DNA of 64,000 nt from CBDDEI01 sp965226775 (lineage in GTDB: Bacteria; Chloroflexota; Dehalococcoidia; SHYD01). The stretch is from positions 1,984,001 through 2,048,000 of the forward strand of contig CBDDEI010000002.1 of the NCBI GenBank assembly GCA_965226775.1, given 5' to 3'. The position numbers and the translations under genes were made by a program. How positions within the stretch are numbered: position 1 is the stretch's first letter; each line of letters starts with the position of its first letter. Below are positions 41,374 through 49,520 of this stretch, piece after piece. The notes beneath the pieces were generated by a model. The model made no database searches and was not told where the DNA came from. It was given only the letters and a program-made list of their open reading frames with translations.

Positions 41374-44106
41374 GTGCAGCCTATTCTTGAGCAAGTCCTA
41401 GGCGCCGGCGCTCTACTGCTCCTGGCGAGCCTTGCAGGCTACGCGCCTGCCCGGCTTTGGCTTCCAGAGAGCCTTAGGCGTTGGTTCTGGCTCACCGTGC
41501 CGCCTCTGGGATTGGCTACCCTCGCCGTGACCCTGGGCTGGCTAAACAGCTGGCTTCCACTTACCGAGGCGGTATGGCTGGTCCTGGGCGCAAGCCTGCT
41601 GGCGGACGTCCTCGTCCTCCGTCGTCTTGGCCTCGCGCCGGCTGAGCAGTCGCGGACGGAAAGCTACGCAGTGGTCGCGCTTACTGCCTTGGCCTTCTGC
41701 GTAGCATTGCTCCCCCTCTGGGACCATCCTGATCTCCTCTCCATTGGCCCCAACTGGGACATCGAGATCCACCTACCCCTATCGGCTTACCTAACCAGCT
41801 ACCCCAGCGGGTTCTCCTTGAGCAACCCCGCCGGCGATCCCTTTCCCGCCCATCCAAACCCTCTCCTCTGGCGAGTGAACTTCTTTGACGTGCGCTGGGC
41901 TGGGCTGGCCTTCACGCAGTGGTTGGGCACGGCCGGCGCGTTGCTGGATAGAGGGCCGCACCAGTCGTTCGTGGGGGTGCTGGCGCTGCTCCACGCGCTT
42001 TCCATTCCATGCGCCTTCCTGCTCTTCCGGTCCGCAGGCGGCCTTACCAGTCGCTTTGCGCTGGCTGCTGCTGCCGCCCTTGCCGTCAACACCGCGGCGC
42101 TCTGGATCGTCTTCTGGAGCTTTGGCCAACAGGCCAGCGCGCTCCCTTTGCTTCCCCTCGCGCTCCTTCTTGGCTGGCAGGCGCTCCGTTCGCCGGGCCT
42201 CGGCTCGGCAATCCTGGCAGGGCTAACTCTGGCTGCGCTGCTAGCCGCCTTCGCGCCGCTGGCACTGCTCTACGGCCTGGCGCTGGCCGCCTTCGGCATC
42301 GTTGCCTTTGCCACTGCCAGCGATAAGTTTGGGACCATACGCAGCCTTGCCGGTATTGGAGCGATCTCCGTCGTCCTAGCCCCGTGGGCCTACCTGCGAG
42401 GCATCCAGCGCTTTTTGCACGGCCTGCAGGAGGGCGGCGTGGCAGGCTTAACCCAGGGCCCGGACATCACCCTATTCCCTGCTCTGCTATGGGTAGCGGG
42501 CCTCTCTCCGGATCAGGAGAGCGGTTTGGGCGGCTTCCTGGGTTCCGCTTCGCCCTGGAACGGGCCGGCGTCAACCCTTTTCACTCTTGCTCTCTTTGGA
42601 CTGCTGGCCTTCGGGACCTACCGTGGCGTCAAAGACCGCCAGTGGCCGCTGGCCCTAGCCGGACTCGCGCTCGCTGTGCTGCTCCTCGCCATGCGCTACG
42701 GCGACCCTTATCCCTATGGCTATCAGAAGCTGATGGCCTCCGGCGGCTTCCTCTTCATTGGCCTCTTCTTCTTAGGGGCACAGGCGTTATGGCAAGCACG
42801 TAACCGGTTGCCGCAACACTCCGCTGTAGGGCTCAGCGCTGCCGCGGTACTGTTTGTTGGGCTGAACCTTGCCAGTGTCCCCCAGTTCATCGGCGGCATA
42901 CGGGACGATAGCGTGATGAGCTACCGCCCGCTGCACGTCCTCGAGGAGATCATCCCTCCCGACGCCGCGGTCTATATCTCCGGCCACCGCGATTACCAGG
43001 GGCCTGAATCGGGCGCCCTAGCCTATTTCCTGCGTCACGCCGACCTGTACGGGCACATCGAAACCGGATTCTCCTCCTTCTTCAGAAGGAACCCTGCCGG
43101 CACATACCAGTACGCCGTATACCACGAATCGGAAGGCGCGCCCGCTGAGCTCTTCCCCCCCGAAAATATCGTCTGGGAAGGATCTGGCCTCAGCGTGTAC
43201 AAGGCGCCCAACGACCTCCGCTACGCGCAACTGGCCGGAAATGCCGCAACGCCCCCTGTCATTGAACGCAGCGCCGGTATGGGCAACGCCGGCGGCCTCC
43301 GCCTTACCGAGTGGCGAGAAGACGGCGCGCCCGTGTTCGAGGGGTGGTCGCCACCATTGCTGGGCGTCCTCGCAGACGTCACACCGCCCCAGGACAACTA
43401 CCCGGAGGCTAAGAGCGGCCAGGACTGGACCTCCGACCTCACGGTGCAGGGGGCGGCCCCCACGCAAAGCCAGCCCTCCGGGAACCTAGTGGTAACCTTA
43501 GCAACTTTCACCGCACAGGAAGTGACGCTCCTCGTCGGCCAGGACACGCACCACCTCAGCGTGCCTGAAGGCGTTAGCACCCACACGGTCAGCCAGGTGC
43601 AGCTACCCGTACAACTCACCTTGCGCAATGAGACGGACACCCCCGTGTATCTCCGCTCCGCGCTCGTACGAGAAGCAACGCCCAACCCGCCCCAGTTCAC
43701 CCACAGCAATGCCGTGCTCCTGCAGTGGCAAGCAGCTATGGACGGCGAGAGCATCGCCCTGGACCTGCGCTACTCCGGCCCCAGCCAGAAAACAACCCTG
43801 GATGTCTACGCCCCCGCAGATGGTCACCACCTGGGCTGGTGGGAGTTGCCCGCTGCCCAAGACAACAGCCGTGTGTACGGCGTGCGCTTCCAACCCGCGG
43901 TTCCAACGATGGATATACTGGAGCGTAGCCGCTGGGTATCGCTGCCCGGTTGGCGCGGCGAACCGCTGCCAGGCAGCTACCGGCTCTACTTCCTCCTTTG
44001 GGAGAGCGATAAGATAGTGCGCTCAGTCTCCCTCCTGGACTTTGGCCTAGGAGCAGAAACCCAGGTCGAGCTGCACACGGGCGCTGCCGGGCTCTCTATC
44101 CACTAA
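41374..44106 (+). CDS. Large membrane protein with C-terminal extracytoplasmic domain, unknown function
   Basis: The protein has 910 residues. Residues 1 to about 480 contain 12 or more helices, including a loop after the fourth helix with SIGPNWDIEIHLPLSAYLTS and PLLWRVNFFDVRWAGLAFTQ, resembling the acidic first loop of GT-C enzymes. The remaining 430 residues are soluble and beta-rich: DAAVYISGHRDYQGPESGAL, then two jelly-roll-like stretches with ILERSRWVSLPGWRGEPLPG near the end. It is likely a glycosyltransferase-like surface protein, but I do not recognise a defined family. The GTG start has no clear ribosome site. Confidence 0.72.
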   Translation: MQPILEQVLGAGALLLLASLAGYAPARLWLPESLRRWFWLTVPPLGLATLAVTLGWLNSWLPLTEAVWLVLGASLLADVLVLRRLGLAPAEQSRTESYAVVALTALAFCVALLPLWDHPDLLSIGPNWDIEIHLPLSAYLTSYPSGFSLSNPAGDPFPAHPNPLLWRVNFFDVRWAGLAFTQWLGTAGALLDRGPHQSFVGVLALLHALSIPCAFLLFRSAGGLTSRFALAAAAALAVNTAALWIVFWSFGQQASALPLLPLALLLGWQALRSPGLGSAILAGLTLAALLAAFAPLALLYGLALAAFGIVAFATASDKFGTIRSLAGIGAISVVLAPWAYLRGIQRFLHGLQEGGVAGLTQGPDITLFPALLWVAGLSPDQESGLGGFLGSASPWNGPASTLFTLALFGLLAFGTYRGVKDRQWPLALAGLALAVLLLAMRYGDPYPYGYQKLMASGGFLFIGLFFLGAQALWQARNRLPQHSAVGLSAAAVLFVGLNLASVPQFIGGIRDDSVMSYRPLHVLEEIIPPDAAVYISGHRDYQGPESGALAYFLRHADLYGHIETGFSSFFRRNPAGTYQYAVYHESEGAPAELFPPENIVWEGSGLSVYKAPNDLRYAQLAGNAATPPVIERSAGMGNAGGLRLTEWREDGAPVFEGWSPPLLGVLADVTPPQDNYPEAKSGQDWTSDLTVQGAAPTQSQPSGNLVVTLATFTAQEVTLLVGQDTHHLSVPEGVSTHTVSQVQLPVQLTLRNETDTPVYLRSALVREATPNPPQFTHSNAVLLQWQAAMDGESIALDLRYSGPSQKTTLDVYAPADGHHLGWWELPAAQDNSRVYGVRFQPAVPTMDILERSRWVSLPGWRGEPLPGSYRLYFLLWESDKIVRSVSLLDFGLGAETQVELHTGAAGLSIH

Positions 44107-44143
44107 CGAAAGACTATCCAGGACGGACTTATAGGAGCGCGCT

Positions 44144-44683
44144 ATGCAACAAGAGCCTCACAACCCTCCCATTGGTGTACTGGACAGGGCGAGCATCGCC
44201 ACCATGTTGGCGCGAACACCGCCGCTTGTGGAAGGCGTGCTCGACCCGGAGACGCAGCTCCAACCCAACGGCATCGACCTCACCCTCCGCACCGTCGCAG
44301 CGCTGGACACTCCGGGCCAACTGGGAGTAGCCACGGAGGACCGGGTGCTCTCCCAGACCACGGAACTCGCCTACGATGCTGAGGGGTACGTGCAGCTTGC
44401 GCCGGGCTGCTACCTCATCACCCTCAACGAGGTGGTGCACCTGCCTAAGGACATGGCCGCGCTGGGTTGGCAGCGTTCTTCATTGCTCCGCAGCGGTGTC
44501 ACCATTACCTGTTCGGTGTGGGACGCGGGCTACGAAGGTCGCTCGCAATGCCTGCTGACGGTGCTGAATCCCAAGGGGTTCCGCCTCGCCAGGAATGCGC
44601 GCGTAGTGCAAATAGTCTTTTTTCCGCTGGCGCAGTCCGTAACTCAAGGGTATCAGGGCATCTTCCAGCGGGAGAACCTCTGA
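44144..44683 (+). CDS. dUTPase of the archaeal type (dCTP deaminase/dUTPase superfamily)
   Basis: The 179-residue trimeric beta-barrel protein would hydrolyse dUTP. Motifs are LQPNGIDLTLRTV, PGCYLITLNEVVHLPKDM, GWQRSSLLRSGVTITCSVWD, DAGYEGRSQCLLTVLNPKG, and the end GYQGIFQRENL. The catalytic Glu of true dCTP deaminases (LEF or LEL after DPGW) is absent here (LLTVLN). The VWDAGYEGR block matches archaeal dUTPases, so I prefer dUTPase over deaminase. It begins a run with lspA and rluD. Confidence 0.8.
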   Translation: MQQEPHNPPIGVLDRASIATMLARTPPLVEGVLDPETQLQPNGIDLTLRTVAALDTPGQLGVATEDRVLSQTTELAYDAEGYVQLAPGCYLITLNEVVHLPKDMAALGWQRSSLLRSGVTITCSVWDAGYEGRSQCLLTVLNPKGFRLARNARVVQIVFFPLAQSVTQGYQGIFQRENL

Positions 44684-44726
44684 CTGCGCTCCCTAAGCTA
44701 GACGTGCTACACTAAGAAGAGATACT

Positions 44727-45278
44727 GTGCAGCAACCATCTACGCCCATGGCAACGTCCACAGACACGGAACCCCGCGAAGGCACGCAACGGCGGCTGAA
44801 GCGGGATATTCTGTTTTTTTCCATCGCTGGGATCATTCTGGTCTTTGATCAGCTAACCAAGAGCCTGGTGCGGGCCAACCTGCCCCTGGGGTCATCCTTT
44901 CCAGAAGACACCTGGGTCCGCCTAACCCACGTGGCGAACACCGGCGCAGCCTTTGGCCTGTTCCCGGACCAGTCCTTCCTGCTGCTCATCACCACGCTGG
45001 TGGGCGTCATGGCAATTACCCTCTACTACTTCTACCCGCCCCTCAATGCGCCGCTGCTGATGCTGAGCCTGGGCTTGCAGTTGGGCGGCGCGCTGGGCAA
45101 CCTCATCGACCGGCTGCGGCTGGGCCACGTCACCGACTTTGTGGACTTTCAGGTCTGGCCTGTATTCAACGTGGCCGACTCCGCCATTGTGGTAGGCGTA
45201 TCTATCCTCGCCTGGTTTGCGCTCTTTGGAGACCGCGCGAAGCCCGCTGCGCCGTCCGAGTCCGAGTCCGAATCCTAA
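44727..45278 (+). CDS. lspA: Lipoprotein signal peptidase II
   Basis: This 183-residue four-helix membrane protease removes prolipoprotein leaders, such as those of the lipoproteins in the glycan operon. It has FDQLTKSLVRANLPLG in the first loop, VANTGAAFGLFPDQ, and the two catalytic aspartates in GHVTDFVDFQVWPVFNVADS. The GTG start (44727) gives a 28-residue hydrophilic lead; the ATG at 44748 is an alternative. The Ser/Glu-rich tail is SESESES. Its stop shares one base with the rluD start. Confidence 0.93.
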   Translation: MQQPSTPMATSTDTEPREGTQRRLKRDILFFSIAGIILVFDQLTKSLVRANLPLGSSFPEDTWVRLTHVANTGAAFGLFPDQSFLLLITTLVGVMAITLYYFYPPLNAPLLMLSLGLQLGGALGNLIDRLRLGHVTDFVDFQVWPVFNVADSAIVVGVSILAWFALFGDRAKPAAPSESESES

Positions 45279-46204
45279 TGGCCCAAGCGCCGCAAACGTC
45301 TGCACAAGGCCCGTTCAAACTCGTAGTAGGAGCCAAGGAAGAGCGCCTGGACAAGCTCCTCAGCGGCCACCTCAAGCTCTCTCGTACCATCGTCCAACGG
45401 CTCATCGAAGCCGGCAGCGTGCGCGTCAACGGCCAGCCGGCCAAGTCCGCGCACAAAGCCGAGCCCGGCGACGTCATCGAGGGCGAGGTCACCCCTGCTG
45501 AGCCGGTCACCCTTGAAGCCCAGAGCATTCCCCTACACATCGTGGCAGAAGACCCCGACTTTATCGTGGTGAACAAGCCGCCCGGCCTTACCGTGCATCC
45601 CGCGCCGGGACATCGCAACGGCACGCTGGTGAACGCGCTGCTGGCGCGCTATCCGGAGCTACGCGGCATAGACGACGCGCAGCGGCCTGGCATTGTGCAC
45701 CGGTTGGACAAAGACACCTCCGGCCTCATCGTAGTCGCTAAGAACACTCAGACCCTGGAGCATATCTCACGCCAGTTGCAGAGCCGCCAGGTGACCAAGG
45801 GTTACGTTGCCCTGGTTGAAGGCCTACTCACCCCCAACCGCGGCCGTATCGAGGCGGCTATTGGCCGTGACCCCGGGCACCGGCAGCGCATGGCCGTTGT
45901 GGAGCATGGACGAGAGGCAGAGACCCAGTACGTGGTGCGAGAGCACTTCCCACGCCACACCTTGCTGGACGTGCATCCCGCCACCGGCCGTACCCACCAG
46001 ATTCGCGTCCATTTGGCGGCCATCGACCACTCTATCGTCGGCGATGCCCTCTACGGACGGCGGGCGGTCTGGTGTCCTCGCCAGTTCCTCCACGCACAGA
46101 CGCTCGGCTTCAACCACCCTCGCAACGGCACGTACGTGGAGTTCCACGCCGACCTGCCGGAAGACTTGGAGCTTGCCCTGACCTGGCTGCACCAGCAAGC
46201 GTGA
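45278..46204 (+). CDS. rluD: 23S rRNA pseudouridine synthase RluD family
   Basis: The protein has 308 residues. Residues 15-75 form an S4 domain (RLDKLLSGHLKLSRTIVQRL). The catalytic domain carries FIVVNKPPGLTVHPAPGHRN, IVHRLDKDTSGLIVVAKNTQ with the catalytic Asp, and HPATGRTHQIRVHLAAIDHS. It converts uridines in the 23S rRNA helix 69 region. The ATG overlaps the lspA stop by one base, a common lspA-rluD arrangement in bacteria. Confidence 0.93.
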   Translation: MAQAPQTSAQGPFKLVVGAKEERLDKLLSGHLKLSRTIVQRLIEAGSVRVNGQPAKSAHKAEPGDVIEGEVTPAEPVTLEAQSIPLHIVAEDPDFIVVNKPPGLTVHPAPGHRNGTLVNALLARYPELRGIDDAQRPGIVHRLDKDTSGLIVVAKNTQTLEHISRQLQSRQVTKGYVALVEGLLTPNRGRIEAAIGRDPGHRQRMAVVEHGREAETQYVVREHFPRHTLLDVHPATGRTHQIRVHLAAIDHSIVGDALYGRRAVWCPRQFLHAQTLGFNHPRNGTYVEFHADLPEDLELALTWLHQQA

Positions 46205-46258
46205 TTGAGCACTACGCTATAATGCATACTGTAATGAATAGATATGCGCTGGTGATGT

Positions 46259-46533
46259 ATGGCTCCCATGATTCGCAAGCAAATCTACCTTGAAGCTCAT
46301 CAAGAAACGCAGCTGAAGGCGCGCGCAAAGGCGAACGGTGTTTCAGAAGCTGAGCTTATTAGAGAAGCAATTGATAAGCTGCTCAACGCGCCCGTAACCG
46401 TACCCACCGAAGTGCCTGGGAAGAAGCCAAAACATTCATCAAAGAGCGCATGGCGATGAACGTCCCCCAGACTGGACGTCAGTGGACGAGAGACGAACTG
46501 TATGACGAACGCCTCAAACGGTTTGCTGATTGA
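46259..46533 (+). pseudogene. VapB-type antitoxin with a frame break
   Basis: The N-terminal ribbon-helix-helix part is read from 46259 (IRKQIYLEAHQETQLKARAK, then SEAELIREAIDKLL). The C-terminal toxin-binding part continues in another frame from about 46414 (AWEEAKTFIKERMAMNVP, then GRQWTRDELYDERLKRFAD) to TGA 46531-46533. Adding one A near 46411 joins them (ESAWEEAK). Without it the protein stops at 46459. It overlaps the start of the toxin remnant, the normal vapBC gene order. Confidence 0.75.
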
Positions 46534-46721
46534 TACAAATCTCCTCGTGTATAGGCATGACCTACGTGATACGGAGAAGCAGCGGACATGCTTGTTGCTC
46601 ACAGAGCAACTCTTTGAATCAAGTTCCCTTTGTGCTTACTGAAGATGCAGAGCACGGCCTTGTGCGAGAAGGAGTACGCTACCTTAACCCCTTCTCACCC
46701 CAGTTTTCTATTCAAACGTAG
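46502..46721 (+). pseudogene. VapC-type PIN-domain toxin with internal deletion
   Basis: From ATG 46502 the frame reads NGLLIDTNLLVYRHDLRDTE, a PIN-domain start with the first catalytic Asp, and ends at 46642. The C-terminus of such toxins (VPFVLTEDAEHGLVREGVRY, then LNPFSPQF) follows in a different frame from about 46623 to 46721. The middle of the domain, about 70 residues including the second acidic cluster, is missing, with a junction near 46610-46623. The toxin is therefore inactive as sequenced. The remnant sits in the gap between rluD and gltX. Confidence 0.8.
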
Positions 46722-46750
46722 CGCGTTAACCTACTTACTGTGAGCTGTAA

Positions 46751-48301
46751 ATGACTACTGAACCAGAAGCAGAAGCAGAACCTCAACGCCGCCGACGCGG
46801 CCAACCTGTTGACCCGGATGCCCCACAGGTGCGGGTGCGCTTTGCCCCCAGTCCCACCGGAGAACCCCACGTTGGCAATATCCGTACCGCGCTCTTTAGC
46901 TGGCTCTACGCGCGCCACACGGACGGCGTGTTCATCTTGCGGGTGGAGGACACCGACCAGGCGCGCGTAATCCCCGGCGCGTTGGAGGCGATCTTTGAAG
47001 GCCTCCGCTGGCTTGGCTTGGACTGGCAGGAGGGGCCGCAGGTAGACGGGCCCTTTGCGCCCTATATTCAATCGGAGCGGGCGGCCCTCGGCATCTACGC
47101 CGACCATGGCCGCCAGCTCGTCGATCACGGCTGGGCCTACGAGTGCTACTGCCCGCCCGAGCGCCTGGACGAGGTGCGCAAACAGCTACAGGCGCAGAAG
47201 CTTCCCCCCATGTACGACCGCTGGTGCCGCAACCCCGACCAGCGCGCGCAGATGGCCGCACAGAACCCCGGCGCAAAGCCGGTGGTGCGCTTTGCCATAC
47301 CCCAGGAGACGGACGAGCAGGTGACCTTCAACGACTTTGTGCGCGGCGAGATCTCCGTTGCTGCTTCTACGCTGGACGACTTTGTGCTGTTGAAATCCGA
47401 CGGCTTCCCCACCTACCACCTGGCGAACGTGGTGGACGACCGCCTGATGGAGATAAGCCACGTCATCCGCGGCGACGAGTGGCTGCCCAGCACGCCCCGT
47501 CACGTGCTCCTCTACCGCGCCTTTGGCTGGGAGGATAAGATGCCTGTCTTTGTCCACCTTCCCCTGATCCTGGGGCCGGACCGGGCCAAGCTCTCCAAAC
47601 GCCACGGCTCCACCAGCATTGCCGACTATCGCAAAGAGGGCTATCTACCGGAGGTGATGATCAACTTCCTGGCCCTGCTTGGCTGGGCGCTGGACGATAA
47701 GACCGAGATCATCGAGCCGCCGCGCCTTATCCGCAACTTCACCCTGGAGCGCATTGGCAAAACAGCCGCCGTCTTTAACAAAGAGAAGCTGGACTGGATG
47801 AACGGCGTCTATCTCCGGGAGATGGACGGCCTGGAACTGGCGGACCGTGTGCTCTTGCTGGTGGAAGCGCCTGAAGCGGAGGGCGGCCTGCCTGACGCCA
47901 TCCCTCGGCCCGTAGATGAAGGCTACCTGGCGCGCATCATGCCCCTGGTGCAAGAGCGAATGCGCGTCTTCAACGATGCTGCGCCCCTCATCGACCTCTT
48001 CTTTGATGAAGCCTTTGCCTTCGACGACAAGGCCCGCAAGACACTGGAAGCGCCGGAGGCGGCACGACCGCTACAGGCCGCGCTGGAGCGACTAGAGCGC
48101 CAGCAGGACTGGAGCCACCCCGGACTGGAAGCGCTGCTGCGCCCTATGGCGGAGGAGTTCGGGCTGAAGACCGGCCCCTTCTTTGGCCTGCTGCGGGCCG
48201 CTATCACCGGCCGCACCGTTTCGCCGCCCCTCTTCGAGAGCATGGAGGTGCTGGGGAAGAGCCGTTGTCTCGCCCGCCTGGGCCAGGCTTGCCAGCTGTA
48301 G
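46751..48301 (+). CDS. gltX: Glutamyl-tRNA synthetase
   Basis: This 516-residue class I synthetase has the HIGH-type motif FAPSPTGEPHVGNIRTALFS, RVEDTDQARVIPGALEAIFE, QSERAALGIYADHGRQLVDH, the KMSKS-type motif DRAKLSKRHGSTSIADYRKE, and the anticodon-binding helical C-terminus. The N-terminal extension (TEPEAEAEPQRRRRGQPVD) is low complexity and may not be functional. It charges tRNA-Glu and, if amidotransferases are present, also tRNA-Gln. It begins 29 bases after the toxin remnant. Confidence 0.95.
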   Translation: MTTEPEAEAEPQRRRRGQPVDPDAPQVRVRFAPSPTGEPHVGNIRTALFSWLYARHTDGVFILRVEDTDQARVIPGALEAIFEGLRWLGLDWQEGPQVDGPFAPYIQSERAALGIYADHGRQLVDHGWAYECYCPPERLDEVRKQLQAQKLPPMYDRWCRNPDQRAQMAAQNPGAKPVVRFAIPQETDEQVTFNDFVRGEISVAASTLDDFVLLKSDGFPTYHLANVVDDRLMEISHVIRGDEWLPSTPRHVLLYRAFGWEDKMPVFVHLPLILGPDRAKLSKRHGSTSIADYRKEGYLPEVMINFLALLGWALDDKTEIIEPPRLIRNFTLERIGKTAAVFNKEKLDWMNGVYLREMDGLELADRVLLLVEAPEAEGGLPDAIPRPVDEGYLARIMPLVQERMRVFNDAAPLIDLFFDEAFAFDDKARKTLEAPEAARPLQAALERLERQQDWSHPGLEALLRPMAEEFGLKTGPFFGLLRAAITGRTVSPPLFESMEVLGKSRCLARLGQACQL

Positions 48302-48343
48302 ACAGCCCCGCAACTCAGTGGGCAACCCTGGTCGCACCGTAGC

Positions 48344-48706
48344 GTGAGCTCCTTCCTGCGTAGCTTCCGCTGGGCCATTCAGGGCATTGCCCAGGTCATC
48401 GCAACCCAGCGCAACATGCGCATCCACCTAGCGGCGGCCGTCGCGGTCACGGTGCTTGCCCTTTGGCTGGGCCTCTCCCCCGTCGAGTGGGCGGTGCTTA
48501 TCCTCACTATCACGCTGGTGCTCTCCCTAGAAACCCTAAACACCGCGGTAGAAGCGACAGTTGACCGGATCTCCCTGGAGGAACACCCGCGCGCCAAGCT
48601 CGCAAAAGACGCCGCCGCGGGAGCGGTGCTCATCGCGGCGGCGGGTGCGGTTCTAGTTGGCTTTGCGCTGATGGGCCCCAAGCTGCTGGACCGGCTTGCG
48701 CCCTAG
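48344..48706 (+). CDS. dgkA: Diacylglycerol/undecaprenol kinase
   Basis: This 120-residue membrane kinase has three hydrophobic segments. The family motif EtLNTAVEa appears in LETLNTAVEATVDRISLEEH and is followed by AKLAKDAAAGAVLIAAAGAV. The N-terminal FLRSFRWAIQGIAQVIATQRNMRIHL is typical. It phosphorylates diacylglycerol or undecaprenol, which would feed lipid carriers for cell-wall and glycan synthesis. The GTG start is consistent with the family N-terminus. It lies 42 bases after gltX. Confidence 0.9.
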   Translation: MSSFLRSFRWAIQGIAQVIATQRNMRIHLAAAVAVTVLALWLGLSPVEWAVLILTITLVLSLETLNTAVEATVDRISLEEHPRAKLAKDAAAGAVLIAAAGAVLVGFALMGPKLLDRLAP

Positions 48707-48724
48707 AGCCAGCCTGTTAACGTG

Positions 48725-48964
48725 CTAGGAGCTGCAGTAGTCCTCGCAGATCTCAATCTTATAGCCGCTCTTCAACGCTGGATTCTGCAGGATACTGTCG
48801 GCGGAAGTAATACTGTCATCAAAGGTGATGTCGCTGGTCCCCTGACGCCAGTTGACGCTGGCATAGCGCACGCCTTCTGCCTGCTTTAGCGCAGTGGCTA
48901 TAGCATTAGCGCTTTCTGCGTCCGGAATGCTGCGGATGAAAAGCTGCAAGCTCTGTACGGCCAT
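48725..48964 (-). CDS. Small HMA-like domain protein lacking the metal CxxC, with a Cys-x3-Cys tail
   Basis: The 79-residue protein has the beta-alpha-beta-beta-alpha-beta pattern of heavy-metal-associated domains (SLQLFIRSIPDAESANAIAT, ALKQAEGVRYASVNWRQG, TSDITFDDSITSADSILQNP, KSGYKIEIC). The metal-binding loop reads RSIPDAES instead of MxCxxC. Two cysteines lie at the C-terminal end (CEDYCSS). The function is unknown; a chaperone or redox role is possible. It is divergent from nuoA. Confidence 0.7.
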   Translation of the reverse strand: MAVQSLQLFIRSIPDAESANAIATALKQAEGVRYASVNWRQGTSDITFDDSITSADSILQNPALKSGYKIEICEDYCSS

Positions 48965-49061
48965 TGGTTCCCTCCTGGCGCCGGCTCAAGATAGTGCTTT
49001 CTATTATGGTACTCGGCTGGCGCTCCGTCCAGAGGCAGGCAGCGTAATTAGCGCTACCCCC

Positions 49062-49090
49062 TTCGCAGCGCCCATCCCCTGATGTATACT
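49062..49090 (+). promoter_or_regulatory. Candidate promoter of the nuo operon
   Basis: TTCGCA (49062-49067) and TATACT (49085-49090) are separated by 17 bases, about 40 bases before the nuoA start. The -10 is good, the -35 moderate. Confidence 0.45.
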
Positions 49091-49133
49091 TTGGGAGCGA
49101 GATTGTGTTTTTTTGCACTAATGAGGGGGCGAC

Positions 49134-49505
49134 GTGCTGACCGAGTATGGCCCACTGTTAATCTTGATGTTGGCCGCTCTTATTTTCCCCATAGGAGGTG
49201 TGGTCACCTCCCTGCTCTTTGGTCGTTTGCGGCTCCGTCCTGATAATCCAAACCCCATCAAGAACGATACCTACGAGTGCGGTGTTGAAACCGTTGGCCC
49301 CTCTTGGATTCAGTTCAACTTCCGCTACTACTATTTCGCGCTCCTGTTTGTCATCTTTGATGTTGAGGTAGTCTTCCTGCTGCCTTGGGCCGTCTATTTC
49401 CGGCAGCTTGCGCTCTTTGGCCTCATAGAGATGGCGCTCTTTATTCTCATCCTAGTTGTGGGTTTCCTCTACGCCTGGAAGAAAGAGGCGCTGGAGTGGA
49501 CGTAA
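49134..49505 (+). CDS. nuoA: NADH-quinone oxidoreductase subunit A
   Basis: This 123-residue membrane subunit of complex I has three helices. The conserved loop between helices 1 and 2 carries DNPNPIKNDTYECGVETVGP and then FNFRYYYFALLFVIFDVEVVFLLPW with the family Glu/Asp residues. The GTG start follows GAGGGGG about 5 bases upstream. It is the first gene of the 11-gene operon, followed 15 bases later by nuoB. Confidence 0.95.
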   Translation: MLTEYGPLLILMLAALIFPIGGVVTSLLFGRLRLRPDNPNPIKNDTYECGVETVGPSWIQFNFRYYYFALLFVIFDVEVVFLLPWAVYFRQLALFGLIEMALFILILVVGFLYAWKKEALEWT

Positions 49506-49520
49506 GTCCTTGGAGGCATT

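Noticed and set aside
41219..41401. 60-codon open frame between ftsH and the large membrane protein gene
   Set aside because: Overlaps the downstream gene start, has no ribosome site and no protein-like pattern.
44144..44683. Annotation as dCTP deaminase
   Set aside because: The catalytic Glu of deaminases is missing and the motif set fits archaeal-type dUTPase better.
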